A stretch of 64,000 nucleotides of DNA, taken from the NCBI RefSeq assembly GCF_006539525.1, contig NZ_BJNE01000002.1:1-64000 (forward strand). The letters are read 5' to 3'. The first letter of the stretch is position 1, and each line of letters starts with the position of its first letter. Source of the stretch: Glutamicibacter nicotianae (GTDB taxonomy: Bacteria; Actinomycetota; Actinomycetes; Actinomycetales; Micrococcaceae). Made by a program: the position numbers and the translations under genes. Positions 24,336 to 34,309 of the stretch are shown one piece after another. Below the pieces are notes generated by a model, which was not told where the DNA came from, did no database searches, and saw only the letters and a list, made by a program, of their open reading frames with translations.

Positions 24336-25883
24336 ATGCGCACTATGGACACCACGATCCTGCACATGCAGGACATCACCAAGACTTTTCCCGGAGTCAA
24401 GGCGCTGGACGGCGTCAACCTTTCGGTTCGCAAGGGCGAGATCCACGCCATCTGCGGCGAGAACGGCGCCGGCAAATCCACCCTCATGAAGGTGCTCTCC
24501 GGGGTCTACCCGCACGGCAGCTACGAGGGCCAGATCATTTTCGAGGGCGAGGAGCTCAAGGCCTCGAACATCAAGGATTCCGAAGCCCAGGGCATCGTGA
24601 TCATCCACCAGGAGCTGGCCCTGGTGCCGTACCTGTCGGTGGCGGAGAACATCTTCCTCGGCAACGAGACCGCCCGCGGCGGCTTCATCGACTGGAATGA
24701 AACCAACCATCGCGCCGCCGACCTGCTGGCCCGCGTGGGCCTGGATGAACTGCCGGTCACCCCGGTCGGCCAGCTCGGTGTCGGCAAGCAGCAGCTGGTG
24801 GAAATCGCCAAGGCGCTGAGCAAGAACGTGAAGCTGCTGATCCTGGACGAGCCGACCGCCGCGCTGAACGACGACGACTCGGAGCACCTGCTGAACCTGC
24901 TGCGCGAACTGCGCGAGCAGGGCATCACCTCGATCATCATCTCGCACAAGCTCGGCGAGATCGAGGACATCGCCAACACCACCACCATCATCCGCGACGG
25001 CCAGTCCATCGAAGCCCTGGACATGGCCGACCCCGCCTCCAACCAGAACCGGATCATCCGCGGCATGGTCGGCCGCGAGCTCTCCGCCCGCTACCCGCAG
25101 CGCGAGCCGCAGATCGGCGACGTGGTCTTCGAGGTGCGCGACTGGTCGGTGCAGCATCCGGTCCAGCAGGAGCGCACCGTGGTGGAGCATGCCAGCCTCG
25201 ACGTGCGCGCCGGCGAAATCGTCGGCATTGCCGGGCTCATGGGCGCCGGGCGCACCGAACTGGCGATGAGCATCTTCGGCCACAGCTACGGCCGGAACAT
25301 CACCGGCACCGTGCTGATGGGCGGCAAGCCGGTGGACACCTCCACGGTGGGCAAGGCCATCGGCGCCGGCATCGCCTACGTCTCGGAAGACCGCAAGAAG
25401 TTCGGCCTGAACCTCATCGAGGATATCCGCGTGAACACCACCGCGGCCGGACTGGGCAAGATCTCCTCGAAGGGCTTCGTGGATGGCAACAGGGAAATCC
25501 AGATCGCCGAGCACTACCGCAAGTCCATGCGCATCAAGACCCCCAATGTCATGGCGAAGGTCGGCAACCTCTCGGGCGGCAACCAGCAGAAGGTCGTGCT
25601 GGGCAAGTGGCTGCACACCGCCCCTGAGCTGCTGATCCTCGACGAGCCCACCCGCGGCATCGACGTCGGCGCCAAATACGAGATCTACACGATCATCAAC
25701 GAGCTGGCCGCGGCCGGCAAGGCAGTGCTGGTGATCTCCTCCGAACTGCCCGAGCTGCTGGGCATCTGCGACCGCATCTACACCCTGGCCTACGGCCGGA
25801 TGACCGGCCAGCTGCCGCGCAGCGAAGCCACCCAGGAACGCCTCATGGAACTCATGACCATCGAGAAGGAAAGCACCCGATGA
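24336..25883 (+). CDS. gguA: sugar ABC transporter ATP-binding protein
   Basis: A double ATPase of 515 residues, of the kind used by ribose/galactose/multiple-sugar importers. The first domain has Walker [10 protein letters not shown] near residue 48, a Q-loop in [21 protein letters not shown], the signature-like [15 protein letters not shown], and Walker [12 protein letters not shown]. The second has a degenerate Walker A ([10 protein letters not shown]), signature [14 protein letters not shown] and Walker [16 protein letters not shown] 24336 or ATG 24345 may be the start. Its stop overlaps the permease start (ATGA). Confidence 0.95.
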   Translation: MRTMDTTILHMQDITKTFPGVKALDGVNLSVRKGEIHAICGENGAGKSTLMKVLSGVYPHGSYEGQIIFEGEELKASNIKDSEAQGIVIIHQELALVPYLSVAENIFLGNETARGGFIDWNETNHRAADLLARVGLDELPVTPVGQLGVGKQQLVEIAKALSKNVKLLILDEPTAALNDDDSEHLLNLLRELREQGITSIIISHKLGEIEDIANTTTIIRDGQSIEALDMADPASNQNRIIRGMVGRELSARYPQREPQIGDVVFEVRDWSVQHPVQQERTVVEHASLDVRAGEIVGIAGLMGAGRTELAMSIFGHSYGRNITGTVLMGGKPVDTSTVGKAIGAGIAYVSEDRKKFGLNLIEDIRVNTTAAGLGKISSKGFVDGNREIQIAEHYRKSMRIKTPNVMAKVGNLSGGNQQKVVLGKWLHTAPELLILDEPTRGIDVGAKYEIYTIINELAAAGKAVLVISSELPELLGICDRIYTLAYGRMTGQLPRSEATQERLMELMTIEKESTR

Positions 25884-27061
25884 CCATCACAAACGAGCTG
25901 AAGGATATCTTCACCAAGAACTTGCGCACCTCGGGCATCTACATTGCCTTCGTGCTCATCGTGGTGCTGTTCACCATCCTGACCAACGGCCTGCTGCTCA
26001 GCCCGATCAACATCACCAACATCATCCTGCAGTACTCCTACGTGCTGATCCTCGCACTGGGAATGATCATCGTGATCGTGGCCGGGCACATCGACCTTTC
26101 CGTCGGTTCACTGGTCGCCCTGACCGGCGCGGTCTCCGCGGTGCTGGTGATCAAGAACGACATGCCATGGTGGGCAGGCATGCTCGCCGGCATTGCGGTG
26201 GGCGCGCTGTGCGGTTTGTGGCAGGGCTTCTGGGTTGCGTACGTGGGCATTCCCGCGTTCATCGTGACGCTGGCAGGCATGCTGCTCTTCCGCGGCCTGA
26301 CCTACGAGGTGCTCAGCAACGTTTCGCTCTCGCCGTTCCCCGGCGAATACGGCCAGATCGCCGGCGGCTTCCTCAACGGCCTGCTGGGCGGCAACGGCTT
26401 CGACCTGTTCACCGTGATCATCGGCGTGATCGCCGTGGTGGGGCTCTTCTACTCGCAGTGGCGCAACCGCGCAGGCCGGGCCAAGTACGGCCAGAGTGTC
26501 GAGTCGATGGCCATGTTCCTGGCCAAGAACATCATCACGGGCATCATCATCCTCTGGTTCTTCTGGCAGATCGCCACCAGCCGCGGCATGCCGATCGTGC
26601 TGATCATCCTGGCCGCCCTGATCCTGGGCTACCACGTGCTGACCACCAAGACCGTCTTCGGCCGCCACGTCTACGCCATCGGCGGCAACCTGTCGGCAGC
26701 CAAGCTCTCAGGCGTGAACGTGAAGCGCATCAACATGTGGATCTTCATCAACATGGGCCTGCTCTCCGGCGTGGCCGGCGTGGTCTTCTCCTCGCGTTCC
26801 AACGGCGCCCAGCCAGGTGCCGGCAACATGTTCGAGCTCGACGCCATCGCGGCCTGCTTCATCGGCGGCGCCTCGACTACCGGCGGCGTGGGCCGGGTTA
26901 CCGGCGCGATCGTCGGTGGCCTGGTCATGGCAGTGCTGTCCAACGGCATGCAGCTGATGGGCGTGGGAGCTTCCACCCAGCAGATCGTCAAGGGCGTGGT
27001 GCTGCTGCTGGCAGTGGCCTTCGACATCTACAACAAGCGCCGCGCAGGCGCCGGCAACTAG
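25880..27061 (+). CDS. gguB: sugar ABC transporter permease
   Basis: An inner-membrane permease of the ribose/xylose-type (AraH/RbsC/GguB) family, 393 residues, with about ten membrane segments. [23 protein letters not shown] near residue 65 and the C-terminal [36 protein letters not shown] region are family hallmarks. Translation is coupled to the ATPase gene by a four-base overlap. Together with the binding protein and ATPase it completes one importer. Confidence 0.95.
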   Translation: MTITNELKDIFTKNLRTSGIYIAFVLIVVLFTILTNGLLLSPINITNIILQYSYVLILALGMIIVIVAGHIDLSVGSLVALTGAVSAVLVIKNDMPWWAGMLAGIAVGALCGLWQGFWVAYVGIPAFIVTLAGMLLFRGLTYEVLSNVSLSPFPGEYGQIAGGFLNGLLGGNGFDLFTVIIGVIAVVGLFYSQWRNRAGRAKYGQSVESMAMFLAKNIITGIIILWFFWQIATSRGMPIVLIILAALILGYHVLTTKTVFGRHVYAIGGNLSAAKLSGVNVKRINMWIFINMGLLSGVAGVVFSSRSNGAQPGAGNMFELDAIAACFIGGASTTGGVGRVTGAIVGGLVMAVLSNGMQLMGVGASTQQIVKGVVLLLAVAFDIYNKRRAGAGN

Positions 27062-27079
27062 GCTGCGGCTTGCTGCCAC

Positions 27080-27109
27080 GGCCCTCCCGCACGCGATGGC
27101 GGGAGGGCC
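27080..27109 (+). terminator. GC-rich hairpin after the permease gene
   Basis: GGCCCTCCCGC and its exact complement with an 8-base loop, no T run. It could end or weaken transcription between the importer and the galactose genes. Confidence 0.6.
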
Positions 27110-27154
27110 CGCCCATGCCCGATGGTTTCCCAGTACAGCACGAAGGATGACGAA

Positions 27155-28099
27155 ATGGATCGCCAATCAATGCCGCAGCAGGACACCGCCAACGGAACGG
27201 TGCTCACGCTGCAAGCCCACGGCTTCACCGCGCAGCTGGCCACGGTGGGTGCCACACTGGTGTCCCTGGACTACGGTGGCCGCCCGCTGGTGCGCGCCTT
27301 CGATCCGCGCGGTGAGCGCCCGGTGTTCTCCGGAGCGATCCTGGCTCCCTGGCCCAACCGCGTGATCGACGGGTCCTACCGCTGGGAAGGCCAGGAGCTG
27401 CAGCTGCCGATCACCGAGCCGGAGCGCGGCCACGCGCTGCACGGTCTGGTGGCCGATACCAGCTTCGAGATCACCGCGCACCGCGCCGACTTCGCCCAGC
27501 TGCGCACCGTGATCGCCCCGAGCCCCGGCTACCCCTATGAGGTGCAGCTGGTGATCGACTACCGGCTGGAAGCCGGCGGGCTGCGCACCATCGCCACCGC
27601 CACCAACCTCGGGCACGGTACCGCGCCCTTCGCCTGGGGTTCGCACGCCTACCTGGTCGCACCGGGCAAGAAGGCGGATGAATGGACTTTCACCCTGCCA
27701 GCCGGCAAGGTGCAGCTCACCGAAGGTGCGCGCCTGCTGCCGCAGGAGGTGGTTCAGGTGGCTGGCACCGAGCTGGATTTCCGCACCCCGAAGCCGATCG
27801 GGGACCTCTTCATCGATCATGCCTACACTTCCCTGGCCGCCGGCGCGGACGGCTTGTTCAGCGCATCGATCACCGACGCTGCGGGCGTCGGCGCGCAGAT
27901 CAGCTGGGATGCGGCCTGCCCGTGGGTCCAGATCCACACCGCTGACCGCGATGACCCGGCGCTTGACCGCACCGGGCTGGCCATCGAGCCGATGACCTGC
28001 CCGCCCGGCGGCTTCAACTCCGGCCAAGACGTCATCGCGCTTGCCCCGGGCGCCAGCTGCGAAGCCAGTTGGCTGATCGGCCCGGTCCAGCCGAGCTAA
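27155..28099 (+). CDS. galM: aldose 1-epimerase family protein
   Basis: A 314-residue galactose-mutarotase-like protein, which interconverts alpha and beta anomers of aldoses. GAILAPWPNRVIDGSYRW near residue 63 carries the family N-R motif, GHALHGLVAD holds a catalytic histidine, and FAWGSHAYLVAPG the second histidine. PCPWVQIHT-type strands lie in the C-terminal part. ATG 27155 is chosen for GAAGGA seven bases upstream. Its place before galTKE suggests it feeds galactose or arabinose of the right anomer into the cytosolic enzymes. Confidence 0.88.
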   Translation: MDRQSMPQQDTANGTVLTLQAHGFTAQLATVGATLVSLDYGGRPLVRAFDPRGERPVFSGAILAPWPNRVIDGSYRWEGQELQLPITEPERGHALHGLVADTSFEITAHRADFAQLRTVIAPSPGYPYEVQLVIDYRLEAGGLRTIATATNLGHGTAPFAWGSHAYLVAPGKKADEWTFTLPAGKVQLTEGARLLPQEVVQVAGTELDFRTPKPIGDLFIDHAYTSLAAGADGLFSASITDAAGVGAQISWDAACPWVQIHTADRDDPALDRTGLAIEPMTCPPGGFNSGQDVIALAPGASCEASWLIGPVQPS

Positions 28100-28165
28100 C
28101 CCGCAGGCGCGCCCGCCGCGCCGCCTACCTATTTGCACCACCACTAGCCCATGGGAGAGATGGCC

Positions 28166-29275
28166 ATGCCGCAAGGCTCCGCAGCATATGAAGCAGCCCA
28201 CCGGGTGCACCACCTGGCCGATGGCCGCGAAGCGATCTTCTTCGCCGATGCCAACACCGCACTGCCCGAACCGGCGGCCGACACCCGGCCGCTGGATCCG
28301 CGCAGGGAACCCGGCGAGCTGCGCTACGACCGGCTGACCGGAGACTGGGTGGCGGTCGCCGCCCACCGCCAGTCGCGCACCTACCTGCCGCCCAAGGAAG
28401 AATGCCCGCTATGCCCCAGTGGCAACGGGCGCGTGAGCGAAATCCCGGCCGAGGACTTCAACGTGGTGGTCTTCGAGAACCGCTTCCCGTCGCTCGGCCC
28501 GGCACTGGGTTCGATTCCGGCCGCCGCACCGGTGCAGGTTCCCGCCCCGGCCTACGGTCGCTGCGAAGTCGTGGTGTTCACCCCCGAGCACACCGGCTCC
28601 TTCGCCTCGCTGGATGACGCCCGGGCACGCACCGTCATCGAGGCCTGGGCGCAGCGCACCGCCGCCCTGTCCGCGATGGAAGGCATCGAGCAGGTCTTCG
28701 TCTTCGAGAACCGCGGCCAGGATATCGGGGTGACCTTGCACCATCCGCACGGGCAGATCTACGCCTATCCGTACCTGGCCCCGACCGCAGCCAAGATGGC
28801 CGGCCAGGCGGTGGCCCACCTGGCGAAGACCGGACGCCCCCTGATGCAAGACATCCTGGACTTCGAGCGCAATGAAGGCACGCGCATGGTGCGCCAAGGC
28901 GAGCACTTCTCCGTGTTCGTGCCCTATGCCGCCCGATGGCCGCTGGAAGCCCATCTGGTCCCGCACCGCCACGTGCCGGATCTCGCAGCGCTCAACGACG
29001 GCGAGAAAGCCGAACTGGCAGTGATGTACCGGGACCTGCTGCGCGGATTCGACGCGCTGTACGACACCCCCACCCCCTATATCGCCGCCTGGCACCAGGC
29101 CCCGCTGGAACCGGAAGCCCGTGCGGCATCTCGGCTGCACCTGCAGCTGACCAGCCCGCGCCGGGCGGCCGGAAAATTGAAGTTCCTGGCAGGCTCGGAA
29201 GCCGCCATGGGCGCCTTCATCAACGATGTCCCGGCCGAGCAGGCCGCCGCCCGGCTGCGCGAGGTCATGCCATGA
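28166..29275 (+). CDS. galT: galactose-1-phosphate uridylyltransferase
   Basis: A Leloir-pathway enzyme that exchanges UMP between UDP-glucose and galactose 1-phosphate. About 369 residues. CPLCPSGNG near residue 80 supplies zinc ligands, VFENRFPSLGP matches the family, and the active-site HHPHGQIYAYPYLAP holds the nucleophilic histidine (H-P-H). ATG 28166 has GGGAGAG six bases upstream; ATG 28151 and 28160 are alternatives. The stop overlaps the galK start (ATGA). Confidence 0.96.
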   Translation: MPQGSAAYEAAHRVHHLADGREAIFFADANTALPEPAADTRPLDPRREPGELRYDRLTGDWVAVAAHRQSRTYLPPKEECPLCPSGNGRVSEIPAEDFNVVVFENRFPSLGPALGSIPAAAPVQVPAPAYGRCEVVVFTPEHTGSFASLDDARARTVIEAWAQRTAALSAMEGIEQVFVFENRGQDIGVTLHHPHGQIYAYPYLAPTAAKMAGQAVAHLAKTGRPLMQDILDFERNEGTRMVRQGEHFSVFVPYAARWPLEAHLVPHRHVPDLAALNDGEKAELAVMYRDLLRGFDALYDTPTPYIAAWHQAPLEPEARAASRLHLQLTSPRRAAGKLKFLAGSEAAMGAFINDVPAEQAAARLREVMP

Positions 29276-30459
29276 GCCGTAGCGGAAGCGGGGAAACCGC
29301 GGCACGGGTCAATGCCCTGCGGGAGAAGTTCGCCAAAGCCTACGGCCACCGGCCCGAAGGCATCTGGCGCGCCCCGGGACGGGTGAACCTGATTGGCGAG
29401 CATACCGACTACAACCTGGGCTATGTGCTGCCCTTCGCCATCGACAAGAACGCGCTGGTGGCGGTGCGCCGCAAATCGCAGCTGGATCCGGGGAGCCAGG
29501 TGCTGGACTTCGCCTCCACCTACGGGGCAGGCGGCGAGCTGCCGATCACCTCGATCACAGTCGATGAGCTGGTGCCCCGGGCGGTGCCCGGCTGGGCCGC
29601 CTACCCGGCGGCCGTGCTGTGGGCGCTGAACCAGCTCGATGGCGTGCGCATCGGCGGGCTGGAATTGATGGTCGACTCCGATGTCCCGGTGGGCTCCGGG
29701 CTGTCCTCCTCGCATGCCCTGGAAGTGGCGACCATCGTGGCGCTGGATGACCTCTACGGCCTTCAGCTGACCAAGGTGCAGATGGCCCAGCTGACCCAGC
29801 GGGCCGAGAACGAATTCGTGGGCGCCCCGACCGGAATCATGGACCAGAGCGCCTCGCTGATGTCCCAGGCCCAGCACGCGCTCTTCCTGGATTGCCGTTC
29901 CATGGAAACGCAGGCAGTGCCGTTGCCGTTGGCGCAGCACAACGCGGTGGTGCTGGTCATCGATACCCGCGTCGAGCATTCGCATGTGGATGGCGGCTAT
30001 GCCGCCCGCCGTGCCAACTGCGAGCAGGCCGCCGCGGCACTGGGGGTGGAATCCTTGCGGGAAGTGCACAGCATCGCGGAATTGGAGGCCATCGCCGACC
30101 CGGTGGCCCGGCGCCGCGCCAAGCACATCGTGACCGAGAACCGGCGGGTGCTCGATGCCGTTGCCGCGTTGCGCGCCTCGGACCTGGGCGCGGTAGGCAA
30201 GCTGCTGTGCCAGTCCCACGAATCCATGCGCGACGACTACGAGATTTCCAGCGAGGAACTGGACGCCGCGGTGGAGGCCGCCATGGCGGGCGGGGCCCGC
30301 ATGACCGGTGGCGGTTTTGGCGGCAGCGCCATTGCCCTGGTCAAGCGCGAGCGGATCGAGCCGGTCAGCCAGGCCGTCCGCGAGGCCTTTGACCACGCCG
30401 GCTATGTCGAGCCGGCCATTTTCACCGTCATTGCAGATGAAGGAGCAGGCAGGGCATGA
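29272..30459 (+). CDS. galK: galactokinase
   Basis: A GHMP-family kinase of 395 residues that phosphorylates galactose at C1. The galactokinase signature GRVNLIGEHTDYN is near residue 40, the ATP loop VPVGSGLSSSHALEVA near residue 140, and the third GHMP motif MTGGGFGGSAIALV near residue 345. Start and stop both overlap neighbours by four bases, so galT-galK-galE is translationally coupled. Confidence 0.97.
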   Translation: MSRSGSGETAARVNALREKFAKAYGHRPEGIWRAPGRVNLIGEHTDYNLGYVLPFAIDKNALVAVRRKSQLDPGSQVLDFASTYGAGGELPITSITVDELVPRAVPGWAAYPAAVLWALNQLDGVRIGGLELMVDSDVPVGSGLSSSHALEVATIVALDDLYGLQLTKVQMAQLTQRAENEFVGAPTGIMDQSASLMSQAQHALFLDCRSMETQAVPLPLAQHNAVVLVIDTRVEHSHVDGGYAARRANCEQAAAALGVESLREVHSIAELEAIADPVARRRAKHIVTENRRVLDAVAALRASDLGAVGKLLCQSHESMRDDYEISSEELDAAVEAAMAGGARMTGGGFGGSAIALVKRERIEPVSQAVREAFDHAGYVEPAIFTVIADEGAGRA

Positions 30460-31418
30460 GTTGGCTAGTGACCGGCGGAGCCGGGTATATCGGATCCCAC
30501 GTGGTGCGTTCGCTGCAGGCGGCGGGGTTCGAACCGGTCGTCGTGGACTCGATGTCCAGCGGGGTGCGCTCCTTCGTTCCCGAGCAGGTGCCGTTCTACC
30601 AGTTGAGCATCCTGCAGACCGAAAAGCTCGTGGAAATCATGAAGCGCCACGAGGTTACCGGGGTCATCCACCTGGCCGGCTACAAGTACGCCGGAGAATC
30701 GGTGAAGCACCCGCTGCTGGCCTTCGAGCAGAATGCCACCGGCACCGCGCACCTGCTCGAAGCGATGGCCACCGCCCGCGTGCACAATATGGTCTTCTCC
30801 TCCTCGGCGGCCGTCTACGGCACCCCGTCCGAAGATGTGGTCACCGAAGCCACCGGCACCTTCCCCGAATCCCCGTATGGCCAGAGCAAGCTGGTGGGGG
30901 AGTGGCTGATCCGCGACCAGGCGGTGGCTACCGGGCTGAAGCACACCTCGCTGCGCTACTTCAACGTGGTTGGATCGGGCAGCGCTGAACTCTATGACGC
31001 GAGCCCGCACAACCTGTTCCCGCTGGTGTTCCAGGCGTTGAATGCCGGCAAGTCCCCGAAGATCTTCGGCACCGATTACGACACCGAAGACGGCACCTGC
31101 GTGCGCGACTACGTGCATGTCGCGGATCTGGCGCTGGCGCATGTCCAGGCCGCCAGGAAGCTGGAGGCGGGCGAGGCGTTGGAGCCGGTCTACAACCTGG
31201 GTTCAGGTGATGGCGTCTCGGTGCGGCAGATCATGGACGCGGTCGCCGAGGTGACCGGCATCGGCTTCACCGCTATTGAGGAAGCCCGCCGTCCGGGCGA
31301 TCCGGCGCGCATCGTTGCCGACGGCAAGCTGGCCGCCCGCGACCTGGACTGGAGGATGCGCCACAGCCTGGCGCAGATGGTGCACAGCGCCTGGGAGGCC
31401 TCGGCGCAGCGCCGCTGA
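30456..31418 (+). CDS. galE: UDP-glucose 4-epimerase
   Basis: An extended SDR of 320 residues that interconverts UDP-galactose and UDP-glucose. The NAD loop is TGGAGYIGSHVVRSL at the N-terminus, then VIHLAGYKYAGESV, the catalytic serine in FSSSAAVYGTP and the YxxxK in SPYGQSKLVGEW. CVRDYVHVADLALAH is the usual galE signature. It is the last gene of the long arabinose/galactose block. Its stop abuts the stop of the convergent oxidoreductase gene with no base between them. Confidence 0.96.
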   Translation: MSWLVTGGAGYIGSHVVRSLQAAGFEPVVVDSMSSGVRSFVPEQVPFYQLSILQTEKLVEIMKRHEVTGVIHLAGYKYAGESVKHPLLAFEQNATGTAHLLEAMATARVHNMVFSSSAAVYGTPSEDVVTEATGTFPESPYGQSKLVGEWLIRDQAVATGLKHTSLRYFNVVGSGSAELYDASPHNLFPLVFQALNAGKSPKIFGTDYDTEDGTCVRDYVHVADLALAHVQAARKLEAGEALEPVYNLGSGDGVSVRQIMDAVAEVTGIGFTAIEEARRPGDPARIVADGKLAARDLDWRMRHSLAQMVHSAWEASAQRR

Positions 31419-32447
31419 CTAGCCGGTGCGCAGTCTTGCGGCGATCGCATCCATGGTCTGGGCAATCGCCAGCGACTCGTCCAGCGGCATGACCGGCGAC
31501 TCGGTCAATCCATCGGCGATGCACCGGGCTACGTGGGCCGCTTCGAAGCCCAAGCCGGCAGCCGGCGAGGTTTCGGCGAACTCGCGGCTGCCGGCGAGCT
31601 TTCCGTCGGCACTGCGCAGCACCAGCCCGGAACCGCAGCAGATCGGGCGCTGCAGCTCCAGCGTTCCCTCGGTGCCGGCTATCCATGCGCCTTGCGGCGA
31701 ATCGGTCTCGATGCTGCTGAACACCGTTGCCGTGGAGCCGTCCTCATTGGCCAGCACCGCGGTGAATGATGCGTCGACACCGGTGGGGGCCATCCGCCCG
31801 GAAGCGTGCAGCAGCTGCTTGGCGGGGGAGACCATGGCGCTGAAGGCGATGGGATAGATGCCGACATCCAGCAGGGCCCCGCCGCCCAGCGCCGGGTCGT
31901 AGATGCGCGAGCTGTAGTCGACCTCGAACCTGGCGCCGAAATCAGCCTGGATGGTGATCACCTGCCCGAGCATTCCGGACTCGATGACCTGCGACAGCAC
32001 ATTGCCGATCGGCAGGAACCGCGACCACATGGCTTCCATGGCGAACACCCCGGCAGCCCTTGCCGCCTCGATGAGCCGGGCCGTTTGCCGGGCATTCAGG
32101 CTCATCGGCTTCTCCACCAGGACATGCTTGCCAGCGGCGATGGCCTTCAGCGCCAGGTCCGCGTGGCCGCTATGCGGGACAGCGATATAGACGGCATCCA
32201 CCGCAGGGTCGCTGAGCACCGCATCGTAGGAGCCGCAGGCCCGGGTTCGCCCATCCCCGTAGGTGCGCGCGAACTGCTCGGAGCGGGCCAAGGTGCGCGA
32301 ACCGACGGCTCCGATCCGGCTGCAGGTCAAGTTGTTCAGCGACTGGGCAAACTGCGAGGCGATCCACCCCGGCCCGAGAATGCCCCAATTCAGCGCGGGA
32401 GCGGAGGAGGGATGGGGCAGTGTGGATTCGGGCAAGGCTAGTGGCAC
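31419..32447 (-). CDS. Gfo/Idh/MocA family oxidoreductase
   Basis: A 342-residue NAD(P)-dependent sugar or polyol dehydrogenase-like protein. An N-terminal Rossmann motif (WGILGPGWIASQFAQSL) is followed by VDAVYIAVPHSGHADLALKAIAAGKHVLVEKPMSLN with the E-K-P motif, and a C-terminal alpha/beta domain (GGGALLDVGIYPIAF, where D-x-G-x-Y/H is the catalytic region). GTG 32447 has GGAG seven bases upstream. The substrate is unknown. It sits next to sugar catabolism genes but is convergent with them. Confidence 0.9.
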   Translation of the reverse strand: MPLALPESTLPHPSSAPALNWGILGPGWIASQFAQSLNNLTCSRIGAVGSRTLARSEQFARTYGDGRTRACGSYDAVLSDPAVDAVYIAVPHSGHADLALKAIAAGKHVLVEKPMSLNARQTARLIEAARAAGVFAMEAMWSRFLPIGNVLSQVIESGMLGQVITIQADFGARFEVDYSSRIYDPALGGGALLDVGIYPIAFSAMVSPAKQLLHASGRMAPTGVDASFTAVLANEDGSTATVFSSIETDSPQGAWIAGTEGTLELQRPICCGSGLVLRSADGKLAGSREFAETSPAAGLGFEAAHVARCIADGLTESPVMPLDESLAIAQTMDAIAARLRTG

Positions 32448-32554
32448 GTCAGGCTCCGATGGCAGGCAAGGTCAGATGGCTGTTTCTACCCTAAGCGGAG
32501 GATGGCCCTGGTGGAAGAGCCATGCCAGCTGCCAGGCAGCAGGCGTCTGCCCCG

Positions 32555-34198
32555 CTACTGGCCCGCGCTCGCCGGCTGCGCGTCGACGGACCGAAGCTCG
32601 GCTCCCAGATCCACCAGCCGGCCATCGACATAGGTGCCCAGCACGGCCAGGGTGCCTAGCTCTTCCGGGGATACCGACAGCGGATCTGCTGCGAAGATGG
32701 TCAGGTCCGCGGGCATCCCGGTTTCCAAGCGGCCGCCGGTGGCACCGGTGCTTTCGTAGACGTTCACGGTGTAGCCTTCCAGCGCTTCGCGAGCCGACAA
32801 GCGATGTCGTGGCTGCACGCTGTCGCTGCCGGGCACTTCGGTGCGCCTGCGGGTCTGCGCGTCCGCCATGATCAGCCGCGGATCGAAGGGGGCAATGGGC
32901 CAGTCGGAGCCCAGCGCCAGCACCATGCCGGCATCCTTGACATCACGCAGGCGGTAGGCGAAGCTTGCGCGATGCTGGCCCAGCCGCCGGGACCAGGCAT
33001 CAGATCCGTCGGCGCGGACAAAGTGCGTGCAATGCGTGGGCTGCATGCTGATGGTGGCCCCGGAAGCCTTGAGCCGGGCGAAATCCTCGTCGTTGAGTTC
33101 TTCGAGATGCTCGATCCGGTGGCGAAGCCCATTGCGGGGCAGCGATGCGATGGCGGAAATGACGAAACCTATGCCCTGGTCGCCGATGGCATGGGTCGTG
33201 GTGGTTACGCCTGCCTGGGCAAGGGTGCGCAGATTGGCCACATAGCGGCGTGGATCCCGGTAAAGGGATTCGGTGGATTCGCCTTCGGTGTCTGGCTCGT
33301 AGAGCCAGGCGGTGCCATTGTCCACCGTCCCGTCGATCATCAGCTTGGCGCCGCGAACCTGCCAGCGGCGCCCGCGTTCGCTCTGCAGCGCGATGAGCTG
33401 GTCGAGGGTTTCTGCCGGATCGCTGGCCATGATCCACGGCGCGATGCGCAGCTTGATCGGCAATTCGCCGCGCAGCTCCATGCGCCGGAAGATCTCCAGT
33501 GAATCGGGGTCGGCAAGATCCAGCATTTCTCCGCCGGTCAGCCCGCTGGCCGCCATCTCCCGCAGCAGCCGGTAGACGGCTTCCACCTTGTCGTCGATGC
33601 CCAGTACCGGCAGGGCCTTTTCGGCTAGCGCCATGGCCGCGAATTCCCGGAGGAAGCCGGTGGGCCGGCCATCGGAGTCCACTACGACGCTGGAGCCGTC
33701 GGCGAAGCACTCGCTGCCGTCGATGCCCGCGCGCTCGAGCATCGCCGAAGAGGCCACGGCCGAATGCGCATCGAAGCAGGTGGCATAGCTGGCCCGTCCC
33801 GGGGCGGCCTCGTCGAGGAACTGCCCGCTGGGCTCCGCGGTGCCGAAGATCGCCACGTTCAGTCCATGGCCGAGCACCACATCCCCGGGAGCACAGGCCT
33901 GCGCATGCCCTGCGATGAGGCGTTTGGCTTCATCGAGCGTCCTGGCATCGCCGAGAAACACGCCTCGGGCCACCGACTGCCCGAAGACCGGATGGATGTG
34001 CGCATCTACTAGCCCCGGGGTAATCGCGGCTTCGCCATAGTCGATGACCGTCGTTCCGTCTGCGATCCAGCCTTGGGCCTGCTCCCTGGTGCCTACATGC
34101 GAGATACGGCCATCGGTGATCCCCAAGGCGCTGGCAGGGTGCTCCTGGGCCAGTGTGTGGATGGTCCTTGCGTAAAGCACAGTCTGCGGACCGGTCAT
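32555..34198 (-). CDS. amidohydrolase (YtcJ-like metal-dependent hydrolase)
   Basis: An amidohydrolase-superfamily enzyme of 547 residues. The metal site is visible as TPGLVDAHIHPVFG near residue 68, with further ligands in AGVTTTTHAIGDQG and RHRIEHLEELN. LALGSDWPIAPFDPR carries the last aspartate, and GMPADLTIFAADPL ends the composite beta domain. It matches the YtcJ/amidohydrolase-3 group with uncertain substrate. ATG 34198 is chosen for AAGGAGA six bases upstream. It is divergent from a TetR gene; an AT-rich box that recurs after tetR covers its promoter. Confidence 0.9.
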   Translation of the reverse strand: MTGPQTVLYARTIHTLAQEHPASALGITDGRISHVGTREQAQGWIADGTTVIDYGEAAITPGLVDAHIHPVFGQSVARGVFLGDARTLDEAKRLIAGHAQACAPGDVVLGHGLNVAIFGTAEPSGQFLDEAAPGRASYATCFDAHSAVASSAMLERAGIDGSECFADGSSVVVDSDGRPTGFLREFAAMALAEKALPVLGIDDKVEAVYRLLREMAASGLTGGEMLDLADPDSLEIFRRMELRGELPIKLRIAPWIMASDPAETLDQLIALQSERGRRWQVRGAKLMIDGTVDNGTAWLYEPDTEGESTESLYRDPRRYVANLRTLAQAGVTTTTHAIGDQGIGFVISAIASLPRNGLRHRIEHLEELNDEDFARLKASGATISMQPTHCTHFVRADGSDAWSRRLGQHRASFAYRLRDVKDAGMVLALGSDWPIAPFDPRLIMADAQTRRRTEVPGSDSVQPRHRLSAREALEGYTVNVYESTGATGGRLETGMPADLTIFAADPLSVSPEELGTLAVLGTYVDGRLVDLGAELRSVDAQPASAGQ

Positions 34199-34211
34199 CA
34201 TTCGTCTCCTT

Positions 34212-34235
34212 AAATTAATAGCGTTAATTATTTTT
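34212..34235. promoter_or_regulatory. AT-rich operator-like box 1
   Basis: A 24-base AT-rich block with AATTAA and TTAATT arms five bases apart, between the amidohydrolase and tetR starts. It matches the block at 35011-35034 at 18 of 24 positions. Confidence 0.55.
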
Positions 34236-34309
34236 GAGTCTAAACGGAGCCGAGCCAGCTGTCCATGGTTGGATGGAAGCGGATTAACCCACGACGCAGG
34301 ATGGTTTTC

